Assembly: GCA_014208095.1 (NCBI GenBank)
Contig: JACHMT010000001.1
Location: 2,170,001-2,234,000, forward strand
Length of the DNA stretch: 64,000 bases
Direction of reading: 5' to 3'
Source of the DNA: Actinospineispora eucalypti
Lineage (GTDB): Bacteria > Actinomycetota > Actinomycetes > Mycobacteriales > Pseudonocardiaceae
Shown: positions 6,799 through 16,675 of the stretch, one piece after another
Layout: the number at the start of each line of letters is the position of its first letter
Numbering within the stretch: position 1 is the first letter of the stretch
Program-made: the position numbers and the translations under genes
Notes under the pieces: generated by a model
What the model was told of the DNA's origin: nothing
What the model saw: only the letters and a program-made list of their open reading frames with translations
Databases searched by the model: none

Positions 6799-8061
6799 TT
6801 AGCGGGGGTCGGGGCCGAAGGCGTTGCCGGTGGGGATCTTGGGTTTGCCGATGGGGTCGCGGGGGCGGGGGCGGGTGGCGGTGTAGACCGCTACCGTCGC
6901 CTCGGTTATGCGGGACCAGTCGAAGTCGGTGCGCAGGCGGGCGTGGGCCGTGCGGGCGCGGGCGGCGGCCGCCGCCGGGTCGTCCAGGACGGTACGGACC
7001 GCTTCGGCGATGCCGGCCACGTCACCGGGGGCGAAGGACAGGCCGGTGATCCGGTCGCGCACCACCTCGCCCAGCCCGCCGGCGGTGGACGCGACCAGCG
7101 GCGTCTCGGCGGCCGCCGTCTCCAGCGCGACCATCCCGAACGGCTCGTAGCGCGAGGGCAGCACCACCGCGTTCACGGCGGCCAGGGTGGCGGCCAGCGC
7201 ACGGTCCGGCAGGTGCCCGAGCAGGTGCACCGCGCGGCGCACGCGATGGGTGCGGGCCCGGGAAGCCAGGAAGTCGGCGTGCGTGCCGTCCCCGGCGACC
7301 AGCAGCCGGGTGCCCGGGTGGGTGCGGCGGATCCGGGGCAGGGCGGCGATCAGGTCCTGCACGCCCTTCTCGTACTCCAGCCGGCCGAAGTACAGCAGCA
7401 GCGCCGAACCGTCCGGGGCGTAGCGGGTGCGCACCGCGTCCACCTCGGCGCGCTCCACCCGCCAGCGGCGCGGCTCGATGCCGTTGTGCAGCACGTGGAT
7501 GTCCGCCGGGTCCAGGTCGAACAGTTCGGAGACCTCACGCCGCATCGCCTCGGAACAGGTGATCAGTGCGTCCGCGCGCTGGGCCAGCCACCACTCCACC
7601 GAGTGCACCTGCTGGCTGATCACGCTGGTCAGCCAGCCGGAGTGGCGGCCGGCCTCGGTGGCGTGCACGGTGGCCACCAGCGGCACCCGCAGCAGGTCCG
7701 CGACGCCGATCGCCGCGTGCGCGACCAGCCAGTCGTGCGCGTGCACCACGTCCGGCCGCCAGCCGTCCAGCCAGACCGGGGCGGCGCGCAGCAGGCCGTG
7801 GTTCATGCCCAGCGTCCAGGCCACCATGTCCCGGTCGAACTCCAGGTGTGCCGGGTCCTCGGCCACCCGCAGCACCCGGACCCCGTCCACGGTCTCGTCC
7901 AACGTGGGGTGGGTGGTGGCGTCGGTGCCGTTCGGCTGGCGGGAGAGCACCCGCACGTCGTGACCGGTCGCGGCCAGCCGCCGGGCCAGTGCGTGCACGT
8001 GCCGGCCGAGGCCGCCGACCACGACCGGTGGGTACTCCCATGACACGATCAGCACACGCAT
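6799..8061 (-). CDS. GT4 alpha-1,4-glucosyltransferase (Rv3032-like)
   Basis: 420 residues. GT-B fold family 4: N-terminal VSWEYPPVVVGGLGRHV (7-23), VVHAHDWLVA, C-terminal nucleotide-sugar site YFGRLEYEKGVQDLI and PSRYEPFGMVALE. It is the last gene of a leftward trio (methyltransferase, GH57, GT4) in the order of Rv3030-Rv3031-Rv3032, where Rv3032 elongates the glucan of methylglucose lipopolysaccharide and contributes to glycogen. I infer the same role: processive transfer of glucose from a nucleotide donor to a cytosolic alpha-glucan. The C-terminal 30 residues are proline-rich and poorly conserved. A type 1 array follows the stop. Confidence 0.85.
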   Translation of the reverse strand: MRVLIVSWEYPPVVVGGLGRHVHALARRLAATGHDVRVLSRQPNGTDATTHPTLDETVDGVRVLRVAEDPAHLEFDRDMVAWTLGMNHGLLRAAPVWLDGWRPDVVHAHDWLVAHAAIGVADLLRVPLVATVHATEAGRHSGWLTSVISQQVHSVEWWLAQRADALITCSEAMRREVSELFDLDPADIHVLHNGIEPRRWRVERAEVDAVRTRYAPDGSALLLYFGRLEYEKGVQDLIAALPRIRRTHPGTRLLVAGDGTHADFLASRARTHRVRRAVHLLGHLPDRALAATLAAVNAVVLPSRYEPFGMVALETAAAETPLVASTAGGLGEVVRDRITGLSFAPGDVAGIAEAVRTVLDDPAAAAARARTAHARLRTDFDWSRITEATVAVYTATRPRPRDPIGKPKIPTGNAFGPDPR

Positions 8062-8070
8062 GGCAGCAAC

Positions 8071-9612
8071 TTACCGGCCGGTATGCACGAAACCGCCGAT
8101 GTGGTCGGAGGAGTGGGCCAGATGCCGGGAGTCCAGTTGGCCGAACAGGGTGTCCCGCCCGTTCAGGGCCGCCACCACCTGGGCTGCCGCCGCCCAGCGC
8201 CCGTCCTCGATCAACTGTGAGATCTCCATCACATGCTGTGCGTGATGGTCCGCGCGGGCGCGCGCGTAGTCGGCGGCCGACGCCTTGCTGACCATGAACG
8301 CCCAGTCGCTGGACAACGCGAGCAGCGCCTGGCGGGCCATGCCGTCGAGAACCTCGTGACGACCCACCCCCCGGGGCGCCTCGGCGGCCAGCAACAGGCA
8401 GCGCTGCACTTTCCTGCCCAGCTCCACTAGGTCCTCGACCAGCGCGCCGTCCCACACCCGCCAGTCCTTGCCGGAACCCCACGATGACGCCGGCAGCTCC
8501 ACCGGCCCGCCGAGCAGCCCGGCGTCCAGCGCGCCGCCCAGTGTGGACACCCGAACACCGGCATCCGGCAGTGACCGCAGCACCCGCTCCAGCCAGGCCG
8601 GCCCCTCGTACCACCAGTGCCCGAACAGCTCGGTGTCGTACGCGGCCACCACCAGCGCGGGCCGGCCGTGCCGGGCGGCGAGCGAGTCCAGCCGTTCGCG
8701 CACCACGCGCACGAAGTCGTCGGCGTGCTTGCGCACCGTGAGCGCGGCCCGGTCGGGGTCGTAGGGCTGCTTCTGGTCCGGTGGCACGGCGCGCCCGGTG
8801 ACCCTGGCCGGCTTCAGGCCGGTCCGGTGGTCGTAGGTGTGGAAGTCGCGGTAGTCCCGGTGACCGGGGTAGCCGGCCTTCGGCGACCACACCCGGTAGG
8901 TCACGTCCAGGTCCCGCCCGAAGCACACCACGTCGCTGTCGCCGACCGTGCGGGCGAACGCGGTCTCCCCGCGCAGTGCCGGGCCGTCCACCAGGAACCG
9001 GTCCACGCCGGCGGCCGCGTAGCCGTGCTCCATGCCGGGCGCGTAGCCGCACTCCGGCGCCCAGATCCCGGCCGGCCGGTGGCCGAGCCGCCGCGCGGTG
9101 TCGGTCAGCCCGGCGCGCAGCGCGAAGTCCCGCACCTCCGGCTCCAGCAGCGGCTGGAACGGGTGCGTGGCCGGCCCGCCGAGCAGCTCGAACGCGCCGG
9201 CGTCCAGCAGCGGCCGGAGCACCGGGGAGGCACCGTGCCGCCAGCGGGACTCGAACTCGGCCAGCGCGGCCGCCGACCGCCGGTGCTCGTCCGCGCCCAA
9301 CGACGACAGCGCGGGTTCGGGCAGCAGCGCCGCCTCGTGCGCGCGCAGCTGCCACCCGCCCAGCCAGTCGTGCATGCCGCGCAGGCAGTACGGGTCGTCC
9401 AGCTGGGCGGCCAGCACCGGAGTCACGCCCAGGGTGAGCAGCTCGGTGCGTCCCTCGGCGGCCAGCCGGCGCACCACGTCCAGCACCGGCAGGTAGGAAC
9501 CGGCCCACGCCTGGTAGAGCCACTCCTCGCCGACCGGCCAGGCGCCGTGCCGGGCCAGCCACGGCAGGTGGCTGTGCAGCACCAGGCAGAAGGTGCCGAC
9601 GGGCGCCCTCAC
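8071..9612 (-). CDS. GH57 (DUF1957) 1,4-alpha-glucan branching enzyme (Rv3031-like)
   Basis: 513 residues. GTG at 9612 overlaps the methyltransferase stop by 4 bp (GTGA), which fixes the start; longer upstream readings run inside that gene. Family 57 regions: FCLVLHSHLPWLARHG near the N-terminus, GIWAPECGYAPGMEH (nucleophile glutamate in PECG), AYDTELFGHWWYEG (acid aspartate in YDTE), then a C-terminal helical DUF1957 domain with SSDWAFMVSK. It introduces alpha-1,6 branches. The position between a methyltransferase and GT4 matches the mycobacterial methylglucose lipopolysaccharide cluster. It ends 9 bp before the GT4 start. Confidence 0.88.
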   Translation of the reverse strand: MRAPVGTFCLVLHSHLPWLARHGAWPVGEEWLYQAWAGSYLPVLDVVRRLAAEGRTELLTLGVTPVLAAQLDDPYCLRGMHDWLGGWQLRAHEAALLPEPALSSLGADEHRRSAAALAEFESRWRHGASPVLRPLLDAGAFELLGGPATHPFQPLLEPEVRDFALRAGLTDTARRLGHRPAGIWAPECGYAPGMEHGYAAAGVDRFLVDGPALRGETAFARTVGDSDVVCFGRDLDVTYRVWSPKAGYPGHRDYRDFHTYDHRTGLKPARVTGRAVPPDQKQPYDPDRAALTVRKHADDFVRVVRERLDSLAARHGRPALVVAAYDTELFGHWWYEGPAWLERVLRSLPDAGVRVSTLGGALDAGLLGGPVELPASSWGSGKDWRVWDGALVEDLVELGRKVQRCLLLAAEAPRGVGRHEVLDGMARQALLALSSDWAFMVSKASAADYARARADHHAQHVMEISQLIEDGRWAAAAQVVAALNGRDTLFGQLDSRHLAHSSDHIGGFVHTGR

Positions 9613-10367
9613 GAAGGCCGCTCCGCCACCGCGACCAGGTCCAGGCTGTCGTCCAGGCGCTCGCCGTGCAGGTCGAAGTCGGCCGCCGCCACGCCGGCCA
9701 CGTCCGCGCGCAGGCGGTCCGGCCAGTCGTCCCCGGCCACTGCCACCGCCACCTGGGCGTCGATCAGCGAGCCGCCGTGCGCGGCATCCAAGGCACGCAA
9801 CGCCGGCCCGTGGTGCAGCCCGAGCAGCTCGCGCACCGCGAAACCGGCGTCGACCAGCAGCGACGCCAGCTCGGCGCCGGACAGCTCGCGGGTGTGGAAC
9901 GGGTTCAGCGGGGTGTCCCGGCCAGGGGAGAAGGTGATCCGGTTGGGCGTGGTGACCAGCAGCAGGCCCCCGGGGCGCAGCACCCGGTAGCACTCCAGCA
10001 GGAAACCCTCCTGGTCCCAGAGGTGCTCGATGACCTGCAGGTTCGCCACCACGTCGACCGAGGCGTCGGCCAGCGGCAGGCTGGCCAGGTTGCCGCGCAG
10101 CACACGCACCGACGGATAGCGCACGGCGACGTGCGCGGTGGTCACCTCGTCGTAGTCCAGGCCGACCACGAAGCCGCCGTGAGAGGCCAGCAGCGCGGCG
10201 CCGTAACCCTCGCCGCAGCCGGCCTCCAGCACCACCGCGCCGGGCCGCACCAGGTCGACCAGCCGCAGGTAGGCGGCCTCGTGCCGGCGGAACCAGTAGT
10301 TCTCCTCCGGGATGTCGGGCACGGTGCGCTCACCGGTCAGCGGCAGCGTCGAGGCCTCTGGTTGCAT
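9609..10367 (-). CDS. Class I SAM methyltransferase (Rv3030-like)
   Basis: 252 residues. Motif I VLEAGCGEGYGAALL at about 44-58, GLDYDE, then VANLQVIEHLWDQ and CYRVLRPGGLLLVTTPN. First gene of the trio, divergent from etfB. The mycobacterial counterpart Rv3030 is a candidate methyltransferase of methylglucose lipopolysaccharide; sugar methylation is therefore inferred from position, not shown by sequence. The N-terminal LTGERTVPDIPEENYW is typical of this subgroup. ATG at 10365-10367. Confidence 0.85.
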   Translation of the reverse strand: MQPEASTLPLTGERTVPDIPEENYWFRRHEAAYLRLVDLVRPGAVVLEAGCGEGYGAALLASHGGFVVGLDYDEVTTAHVAVRYPSVRVLRGNLASLPLADASVDVVANLQVIEHLWDQEGFLLECYRVLRPGGLLLVTTPNRITFSPGRDTPLNPFHTRELSGAELASLLVDAGFAVRELLGLHHGPALRALDAAHGGSLIDAQVAVAVAGDDWPDRLRADVAGVAAADFDLHGERLDDSLDLVAVAERPS

Positions 10368-10610
10368 CGTCCGACTCTAAACGTCTCAGCATCGGTGAGG
10401 AGGCTCACGGCCTCCGGTGAGAAGGATCACCGGTCGAGGTATGTCAGTGCGTGGCCAGGTCCGCAACTATGAATGCAAGTTCCGCTGACGTGGCGTTTTC
10501 AAAAGTGGCTCTTGCCACGGAGAGGCGGGGTGCCTGACTCGCGTGTTCCCGCGTAAGGTCGGCGCACCGCTTGAAATATCAAATGGCAGACAGGAGGTCG
10601 AAGGGGACCG

Positions 10611-11393
10611 ATGAACATAGTCGTGCTGGTCAAGCAGGTGCCGGATTACAACTCCGAGCGCACGCTGGCCGATTCTGACCACACGCTCGACCGGGAATCC
10701 ACGGACGCCGTGATCGACGAGATCAACGAGCGCTCCGTCGAGGCCGCGTTGCAGCTGAAAGAGGCGCAGGGCGGCGAGGTCACCGTCGTGTGCGTCGGCC
10801 CCGACCGTGCCACCGAGGCGATCCGCAAGGCGCTGTCCATGGGCGCGGACAAGGCGATCCACCTGTCCGACGAGGGCATGCACGGTTCCGACGCGGTGCA
10901 GACCGCCAAGGCGCTGGCCAAGGTGATCGGCACCGTGGACGGCTACGACCTGGTGCTCGCCGGCAACGTGGCCAGCGACGGCAGCATCGGCGCGGTGCCC
11001 GCGATGGTGGCCGACGTGCTCGGCGTGCCCGCGCTCACCCACGCCCAGGAGCTGACCGTCGAGGGCACCACGGTGAACGTCACCCGGGGCACCGACGAGG
11101 GCATCACCAAGCTCACCGCCGAACTGCCCGCGCTGGTCAGCGTCGGCGAGAAGATCAACGAGCCGCGCTACCCGTCCTTCAAGGGCATCATGGCCGCGAA
11201 GAAGAAGCCGGTGCAGACGATCACCCTGGCCGACGCGGGCATCGACGCGAGCGAGGTCGGCCTGGCCAACGCGCTCAGCTCGGTGGCCGAGGCCTCGCCG
11301 AAGCCCCCGAAGGCCGCCGGCGAGAAGGTCGAGGACGAGGGCGACGGCGGCGACAAGATCGCTGCCTACCTGGTCGCGCAGAAGATCATCTGA
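10611..11393 (+). CDS. etfB: Electron transfer flavoprotein beta subunit
   Basis: 260 residues, usual family length. Starts MNIVVLVKQVPD, with the AMP/FAD-associated segments GADKAIHL, DLVLAGNVASDGSIGAVPAMVA and the ETF-beta signature VSVGEKINEPRYPSFKGIMAAKKK. The alpha/beta heterodimer takes electrons from acyl-CoA dehydrogenases and passes them to ETF:quinone oxidoreductase. Ribosome site AGGAGG at about 10592 plus AAGGGG closer to ATG. In M. tuberculosis the pair (fixA-fixB) also lies beside the Rv3030-3032 trio. Confidence 0.95.
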   Translation: MNIVVLVKQVPDYNSERTLADSDHTLDRESTDAVIDEINERSVEAALQLKEAQGGEVTVVCVGPDRATEAIRKALSMGADKAIHLSDEGMHGSDAVQTAKALAKVIGTVDGYDLVLAGNVASDGSIGAVPAMVADVLGVPALTHAQELTVEGTTVNVTRGTDEGITKLTAELPALVSVGEKINEPRYPSFKGIMAAKKKPVQTITLADAGIDASEVGLANALSSVAEASPKPPKAAGEKVEDEGDGGDKIAAYLVAQKII

Positions 11394-11420
11394 TTCGGTC
11401 GACGAGAGGAGATTGAGGAC

Positions 11421-12377
11421 ATGAGTGAGGTTCTGGTCCTCGTCGACCATGCGGACGGCGAGATCAAGAAGACCACCTACGAGCTGCTCACCGTCGCGCG
11501 TGCGATCGGCGAGCCCTCGGCCGTCGTCGCCGGTGCGCCCGGCACGGCGAGCAAGCTGGCCGACGCCCTCAAGGCGTACGGCGCGGCCAAGATCTACGTG
11601 GCCGAGTCCGACGCGGTGGACAAGCACGTCGGGGTCGCCCAGGTGGCGGTGCTGGAGGCGCTGATCGGGTCGGCCTCGCCGGCCGCGGTGCTGGTCAGCG
11701 GCAGCGCGGACGGCAAGGAGATCGCCGGCCGGCTGGCCGTGCGCACCAACTCCGCGCTGCTGGCCGACGTGGTCGAGGTTGGCTCGGACGGCACCGCTAC
11801 GCACTCCATCTTCGGTGGCGCGTTCGTGGTCAAGGCCAAGTCCAACACCGAGCACCCGGTGATCGTCGTCCGGCCCGGCGCGGTGGACGCGGAGCAGGCC
11901 GAAGGGGCCGGCACCGAGCAGTCCGTCGACGTCCCCGAGCTGGGCGGCCGGCAGGCCACCGTGGTGAGCCGGGAGCCGATCGTGGGCGGCGACCGCCCGG
12001 AGCTCACCGAGGCCTCCGTGGTGGTCTCCGGTGGTCGCGGTGTCGGCTCGGCGGACAACTTCGCCGTGGTCGAGGCGCTGGCCGACTCGCTGGGCGCCGC
12101 CGTCGGCGCGTCCCGCGCGGCGGTCGACTCGGGCTACTACCCGAACCAGTTCCAGGTCGGGCAGACCGGCAAGACGGTGTCTCCGCAGCTGTACATCGCG
12201 CTGGGCATCTCCGGGGCCATCCAGCACCGGGCCGGCATGCAGACCTCGAAGACCATCATCGCGGTGAACAAGGACGCCGAGGCGCCGATCTTCGAGATCG
12301 CCGACTACGGCGTGGTGGGCGACCTGTTCAAGGTGGCCCCGCAGCTCACCGAGGCGGTCACCAAGCGCAAGAGCTAG
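11421..12377 (+). CDS. etfA: Electron transfer flavoprotein alpha subunit
   Basis: 318 residues. The FAD-binding C-terminal domain contains [50 protein letters not shown] and INKD-type [29 protein letters not shown] at 11421 is 27 bp after etfB with ribosome site GAGAGGAG, so the two are co-transcribed. A strong hairpin at 12442-12483 ends the operon. Confidence 0.95.
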   Translation: MSEVLVLVDHADGEIKKTTYELLTVARAIGEPSAVVAGAPGTASKLADALKAYGAAKIYVAESDAVDKHVGVAQVAVLEALIGSASPAAVLVSGSADGKEIAGRLAVRTNSALLADVVEVGSDGTATHSIFGGAFVVKAKSNTEHPVIVVRPGAVDAEQAEGAGTEQSVDVPELGGRQATVVSREPIVGGDRPELTEASVVVSGGRGVGSADNFAVVEALADSLGAAVGASRAAVDSGYYPNQFQVGQTGKTVSPQLYIALGISGAIQHRAGMQTSKTIIAVNKDAEAPIFEIADYGVVGDLFKVAPQLTEAVTKRKS

Positions 12378-12441
12378 CGCGGTACGCGCTTGCCGAGCGC
12401 GCGCCCAGTTCGGCGCGCGCGGGAGATACTAGGCAGTAAGT

Positions 12442-12483
12442 CACGAAAGGGGGCCGGCGCCGGGTGCGTCGGCCCCTTTCGTG
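12442..12483 (+). terminator. Terminator hairpin after etfBA
   Basis: CACGAAAGGGGGCCG pairs with CGGCCCCTTTCGTG around a 13-nt loop, about 14 bp with one bulged G. No long U-tract follows. Confidence 0.7.
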
Positions 12484-12571
12484 TGTGCGGCTGAGAGCGT
12501 TCACCGGTTTGCCATCGGTCGGTCAGTGCGGGTGTGAAATCTCGTTCCATCGGGCGCGTACACCTGCGGGT

Positions 12572-13357
12572 ATGACTCAGTCGCAGCTGCTGGTTTCCAC
12601 CCCGCCGGCCGGCCAGGCCGGCTCGGCTGCCCCGCAGACCCGCTACTCGCTGCTGTTGACCCGCAACGACGAGGAGGTCCGGGCCGCCCAGCGGCTGCGC
12701 TACCAGATTTTCGCCGGCGAGCTCGGCGCCACCCTCAGCGACCCGGAGAACGGGCTCGACACCGACCGGTTCGACGAGTACTGCGACCACCTGGTGGTCC
12801 GCGCGGACGACACCGGCGAGATCGTCGGCACCTACCGGATGCTGCCGCCGGAGCGGGCGGTCGAGGCCGGCGGCTACTACTCGGAGACCGAGTTCGGCAT
12901 GTCCGCGTTCGACCACCTGCGGCCCTCCCTGGTGGAGGCCGGCCGGTCCTGCGTGCACCCGGACCACCGCAACGGCGCCGTGATCGGCCTGGTCTGGGCC
13001 GGGATCGCCCGTTATCTGCTGCTCACCGGGCACAACCACCTCACCGGCTGCGCCAGCATCCCGCTGGCCGACGGCGGCGCGTTCGCCCGGGGCGTGTGGG
13101 AGACCGTGCGGGCCAAGAACTACTCGCCCGAGGACCTGCGGGTGAACCCGCTGCACCCCTGGGACTTCGAGTCCGCGCCGCGCCCGGAGCGGGCCGTCGT
13201 CCCGCCGCTGCTGCGTGGCTACCTGCGGCTGGGCGCCTGGGTGTGCGGCCCGCCGGCGCACGACCCCGAGTTCGGCGTCGCGGACCTGCTGATCCTGCTC
13301 CCGCTGGAGCGGATCGACCCCCGCTACCTGAAGTTCTTCCTCGGCGGCGAGTCGTGA
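12572..13357 (+). CDS. GNAT-fold N-acyltransferase (OlsB-like)
   Basis: 261 residues. ATG at 12572 (MTQSQLLVSTPP) is preferred to an in-frame GTG/ATG inside the upstream hairpin. Conserved pieces of the OlsB/acyl-homoserine-lactone-synthase-like GNAT group: YSLLLTRNDEEVRAAQRLRYQIFAGELGA (about 25-53), FDEYCDHLVVRADDTGEIVGTYRML, EAGRSCVHPDHRNGAVI and DPRYLKFFLGG. OlsB makes lyso-ornithine lipid; its partner OlsA is a PlsC-type enzyme, and the next gene, overlapping by 4 bp, is exactly that type. The same pair is Rv3027c-Rv3026c. Ornithine lipid synthesis is inferred; another acyl-amino-acid lipid is possible. Confidence 0.8.
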   Translation: MTQSQLLVSTPPAGQAGSAAPQTRYSLLLTRNDEEVRAAQRLRYQIFAGELGATLSDPENGLDTDRFDEYCDHLVVRADDTGEIVGTYRMLPPERAVEAGGYYSETEFGMSAFDHLRPSLVEAGRSCVHPDHRNGAVIGLVWAGIARYLLLTGHNHLTGCASIPLADGGAFARGVWETVRAKNYSPEDLRVNPLHPWDFESAPRPERAVVPPLLRGYLRLGAWVCGPPAHDPEFGVADLLILLPLERIDPRYLKFFLGGES

Positions 13358-14304
13358 CCAACACGCTGCTGACCATCCCCGGCGGGGCGACGGACCATCC
13401 CCGGCCGCCGTCGGCCCTGCGGCGCGAGGGGCACTCCTGGGCGCCGTTCTCGCCCTGTACCCCGGACTGCCTGCCGGCCGAGGGGAGCCTGCCCAGGGTT
13501 TCCCGGGCGCGGGTTGCCGCGCGGGTCACCGGGACGGTGTTCTGGTTCGTCTGCTCCGCCGGGCTGGCGCTCCTGCTGCCGGTGCTCAGCACGGGCCAGC
13601 GGGCCTGGGCCCAGCGCCGGGTGTTCACCGCGATGACCGGGGCGATGGGCGTGCGGCTGGTGCACTCCGGTGCCGCCCGGTTCGACGCGGGCCTGGACGG
13701 CGGCGTGCTGGTGGTGGCCAACCACCTCTCCTGGATCGACGTGCTGGGCCTTTCCACGGTGCAGCCGCTGCGCATCATCGCCAAGACGGAGATCCGGGAG
13801 TGGCCGGTCATCGGCGGCCTGATCGCCCGGTTCGGCACCCTGTTCGTGGACCGCTCGGAGCTGCGCTCGCTGCCCACCGTGGTCGCGGGGGCCTCGGCCG
13901 CGCTGGCCGACGGCGGGGTGGTCGGGCTGTTCCCGGAGGGCACCACCTGGTGCGGCGCCGCGTTCGGCGTGTTCCGCCGGGCCGGGTTCCAGGCGGCGCT
14001 GGACGCCGGGGTGCCGGTCCGCCCGGTGGCGCTGCGCATGCGGCTGCCGGACGGCACGCCGACCAGCGTGGGCTCGTTCATCGGGGACGACACGCTGTGC
14101 GCCTCGCTGGTGAGGGTCGCGCGGCTGCCCGAGCTGGTGCTCGAGGTCGAGGTGCTGCCGGTGCTGGAGACCGGGCCGGAGACCGACCGCCGCGAGCTGG
14201 CCCGCCGTGCGGAGCTGGTGCTGGCCGAGGCCACCGGGGCACCCGCCCCGCCGGCGCCGGTGGTTCCCCGGCGGCACCGGCGCCGGTTGCGGGTGGCCGC
14301 CTGA
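13354..14304 (+). CDS. PlsC-type acyltransferase (OlsA-like)
   Basis: 316 residues. GTG at 13354 overlaps the GNAT stop (GTGA). Membrane helix near residues 58-77 (VTGTVFWFVCSAGLALLLPV). Acyltransferase motif I is NHLSWID (HX4D), motif III FPEGTT, with a conserved RFGTLFVDRSE between. Basic proline-rich tail. It would add the second acyl chain to the product of the upstream GNAT enzyme. The rather long hydrophilic N-terminus with CTPDCLP is unusual and could be removed if a later start is used. Confidence 0.82.
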   Translation: MTNTLLTIPGGATDHPRPPSALRREGHSWAPFSPCTPDCLPAEGSLPRVSRARVAARVTGTVFWFVCSAGLALLLPVLSTGQRAWAQRRVFTAMTGAMGVRLVHSGAARFDAGLDGGVLVVANHLSWIDVLGLSTVQPLRIIAKTEIREWPVIGGLIARFGTLFVDRSELRSLPTVVAGASAALADGGVVGLFPEGTTWCGAAFGVFRRAGFQAALDAGVPVRPVALRMRLPDGTPTSVGSFIGDDTLCASLVRVARLPELVLEVEVLPVLETGPETDRRELARRAELVLAEATGAPAPPAPVVPRRHRRRLRVAA

Positions 14305-14327
14305 GCCGGATCACGGCGGTGCGGCCG

Positions 14328-14350
14328 TAGTCGACTTCGGCGACTAACCT
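14328..14350 (+). promoter_or_regulatory. Inverted repeat overlapping -10 of the cysteine desulfurase gene
   Basis: TAGTCG and CGACTA form an inverted repeat around ACTTCGG (14328-14346). TAACCT at 14345-14350 fits a -10 and would start transcription about 4 nt before the ATG at 14361. An operator overlapping the -10 is plausible; no regulator is identified. Confidence 0.35.
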
Positions 14351-14360
14351 GGAAGCCGCT

Positions 14361-15581
14361 ATGACGTACCTGGACCACGCCGCCACCACGCCCATGCTGG
14401 ATCGCGCGGTGACCGCGATGTGTGAGGCGCTGTCGCGCACCGGCAACGCCTCCTCGCTGCACGCCTCCGGACGCCACGCCCGCCGCGCGGTGGAGGAGTC
14501 CCGGGAGACGATCGCCGAGGCGGTCGGCGCGCGCCCGTCGGAGGTGATCTTCACCAGTGGCGGCACCGAGGGGGACAACCTCGCGGTGAAGGGCTTCTAC
14601 TGGGCGCGCCGGGACGCCGACCCGCGCCGCGTCCGGGTGCTGGTCTCGGCCGTCGAGCACCACGCGGTGCTGGACACCGCCGAGTGGCTGGCCGCGCACG
14701 AGGGCGCCGAGCTGGTGCCGCTGCCGGTGGACGGGCACGGCCGGGTGCGCCCGGAGACGTTGCGCGCGGCACTCTCCACGGACCCCGAACGGGCCGCCGT
14801 GGTCAGCGTGATGTGGGCGAACAACGAGGTCGGCACGGTCAACGACATCGCCGAGCTGGCCGCCGTCGCGCACGAGTTCGGCGTGCCGCTGCACACCGAC
14901 GCGGTGCAGGCGGTGGGCATCCTGCCGGTGGACTTCGCCGCCAGCGGCGCCGACGCGCTCACCCTCACCGGGCACAAGCTCGGCGGCCCCTACGGGCAGG
15001 GTGCGCTGCTGCTGCGCCGGGACGCGGCGTGCACGCCGCTGTTGCACGGCGGCGGCCAGGAGCGGGACGTGCGGTCCGGCACGTTGAACGGGCCGGCGGT
15101 GGTCGCGCTGGCCGTGGCGGTCGAGCACGCGGTCGCCGAAGCGCCGGCGCGCGCCGCGGCGCTGGCCGGCATGCGCGACCGGCTGGTCGCCGGGGTGCGG
15201 GAGCAGGTGCCGGATGCGATCTACAACGGTGACCCGGGGACGTACCCGCTGGCCGGCGGGCCGAGCCGGCTGCCCGGCAACGCGCACCTGTCCTTCCCCG
15301 GTTGCGAGGGGGACAGCCTGATCATGTTGATGGACGCCAACGGGATCGAGTGCTCCACCGGTTCGGCCTGTACCGCCGGGGTCGCCCGGCCCAGCCATGT
15401 GCTGCTGGCCATGGGCGCCGACGAGGCCATGGCCCGCGGTTCGCTGCGGTTCTCCCTCGGCCACACGTCGGTGCCGGGCGACGTGGACGCGGTGCTGGCG
15501 GCCATCGGCCCGGTGGTGGAGCGGGCGCGGCGGGCTGGCCATGCCGGCGCGCGGCGGGCCGTACCGGCCGGCGGCCGCTGA
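14361..15581 (+). CDS. Cysteine desulfurase (IscS/NifS type)
   Basis: 406 residues. PLP enzyme that takes sulfur from cysteine. [10 protein letters not shown] at the N-terminus; PLP lysine K206 in [11 protein letters not shown]; catalytic cysteine C337 in [10 protein letters not shown], with the long flexible loop of class I enzymes; substrate arginine near the C-terminal RFSLGHTS. Its stop overlaps the ATG of mnmA (TGATG), so sulfur is probably delivered to MnmA for tRNA 2-thiouridine. Equivalent to the Rv3025c-Rv3024c pair. The near-leaderless promoter at 14345 suggests independent transcription from the acyltransferases. Confidence 0.93.
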   Translation: MTYLDHAATTPMLDRAVTAMCEALSRTGNASSLHASGRHARRAVEESRETIAEAVGARPSEVIFTSGGTEGDNLAVKGFYWARRDADPRRVRVLVSAVEHHAVLDTAEWLAAHEGAELVPLPVDGHGRVRPETLRAALSTDPERAAVVSVMWANNEVGTVNDIAELAAVAHEFGVPLHTDAVQAVGILPVDFAASGADALTLTGHKLGGPYGQGALLLRRDAACTPLLHGGGQERDVRSGTLNGPAVVALAVAVEHAVAEAPARAAALAGMRDRLVAGVREQVPDAIYNGDPGTYPLAGGPSRLPGNAHLSFPGCEGDSLIMLMDANGIECSTGSACTAGVARPSHVLLAMGADEAMARGSLRFSLGHTSVPGDVDAVLAAIGPVVERARRAGHAGARRAVPAGGR

Positions 15582-16675
15582 TGCGCGTGTTGGCCGCGAT
15601 GAGCGGCGGGGTGGACTCGGCGGTGGCGGCCGCGCGCGCGGTTGCCGCCGGGCACGACGTCACGGGCGTGCACCTGGCGCTGGCCGAGACCCCGGACGCG
15701 CTGCGCTCCGGGTCGCGGGGTTGTTGTTCGAAGGAGGACGCCGGAGACGCCCGCCGCGCGGCCGACGTGCTGGGCATCCCGTTCTACGTGTGGGACTTCG
15801 CCGGCCGGTTCGCCGAGGACGTGGTGGACCAGTTCGTCGAGGACTACGCGGCCGGCCGCACCCCGAACCCCTGCCTGCGGTGCAACGAGAAGATCAAGTT
15901 CTCCGCGCTGCTGGACAAGGCGCTGGCGCTGGGCTTCGACGCGGTGTGCACCGGCCACTACGCCCGCCTCGAGCACGGTGTGCTCCGGCGCGCGGTGGAC
16001 CCGGAGAAGGACCAGTCCTACGTGCTGTCCGTGCTGACGGCCGAGCAGTTGGCGCACGCGATGTTCCCGGTCGGCGACACGCCGAAGCCGGCGATCCGGG
16101 CGGAGGCCGCCCAGCGGGGTCTTTCCGTGGCGAGCAAGCCGGACAGCCACGACATCTGCTTCATCCCCACCGGCGACACCGCCGGGTTCCTGGCCGAGCG
16201 GCTGGGCGAGCGGCCCGGCCAGCTGGTGGACGCGGCCAGCGGCGAGGTGCTCGGCGAGCACGCCGGGGTGCACGGGTTCACCGTCGGGCAGCGCAAGGGC
16301 CTCGGCGTGCACCGGCCGGCGCCGGACGGCCGGCCCCGCTACGTGCTGGCCATCGAGCCGGTGAGTGGCACGGTGCGGGTCGGCCCGGCGGATCTGTTGG
16401 ACGTGCGGGAGATCGTCGGCGAGCGCCCGGTGTGGGCGTCCGGTCGTGCCCCGGACGGGCCGGTGGAGTGCGTGGCCCAGGTGCGCGCGCACAGCGGGCT
16501 GGCCGATGCGGTCGCCCAGCTGGACGGCGACGAGCTGCGGGTGTCGCTGCGCGCGCCGCTGCGCGGGGTGGCCCCCGGCCAGGCGGTCGCGCTGTACCGC
16601 CCGGACGACAGCGGGGACATCGTGCTCGGCTCGGCCACCATCCGGGCCACCGACGCCCCGGTGAGCTCCGGTTAG
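15581..16675 (+). CDS. mnmA: tRNA-specific 2-thiouridylase
   Basis: 364 residues. ATG at 15581 overlaps the desulfurase stop; the longer in-frame reading upstream lies within that gene. PP-loop [10 protein letters not shown] (8-17), first catalytic cysteine in [28 protein letters not shown]-like [11 protein letters not shown], second cysteine in [11 protein letters not shown], and [12 protein letters not shown]. It thiolates U34 of tRNA-Lys, -Glu and -Gln; tRNA-Gln and tRNA-Glu genes are in this same window, but both have C34 anticodons and would not be substrates. Confidence 0.93.
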   Translation: MRVLAAMSGGVDSAVAAARAVAAGHDVTGVHLALAETPDALRSGSRGCCSKEDAGDARRAADVLGIPFYVWDFAGRFAEDVVDQFVEDYAAGRTPNPCLRCNEKIKFSALLDKALALGFDAVCTGHYARLEHGVLRRAVDPEKDQSYVLSVLTAEQLAHAMFPVGDTPKPAIRAEAAQRGLSVASKPDSHDICFIPTGDTAGFLAERLGERPGQLVDAASGEVLGEHAGVHGFTVGQRKGLGVHRPAPDGRPRYVLAIEPVSGTVRVGPADLLDVREIVGERPVWASGRAPDGPVECVAQVRAHSGLADAVAQLDGDELRVSLRAPLRGVAPGQAVALYRPDDSGDIVLGSATIRATDAPVSSG

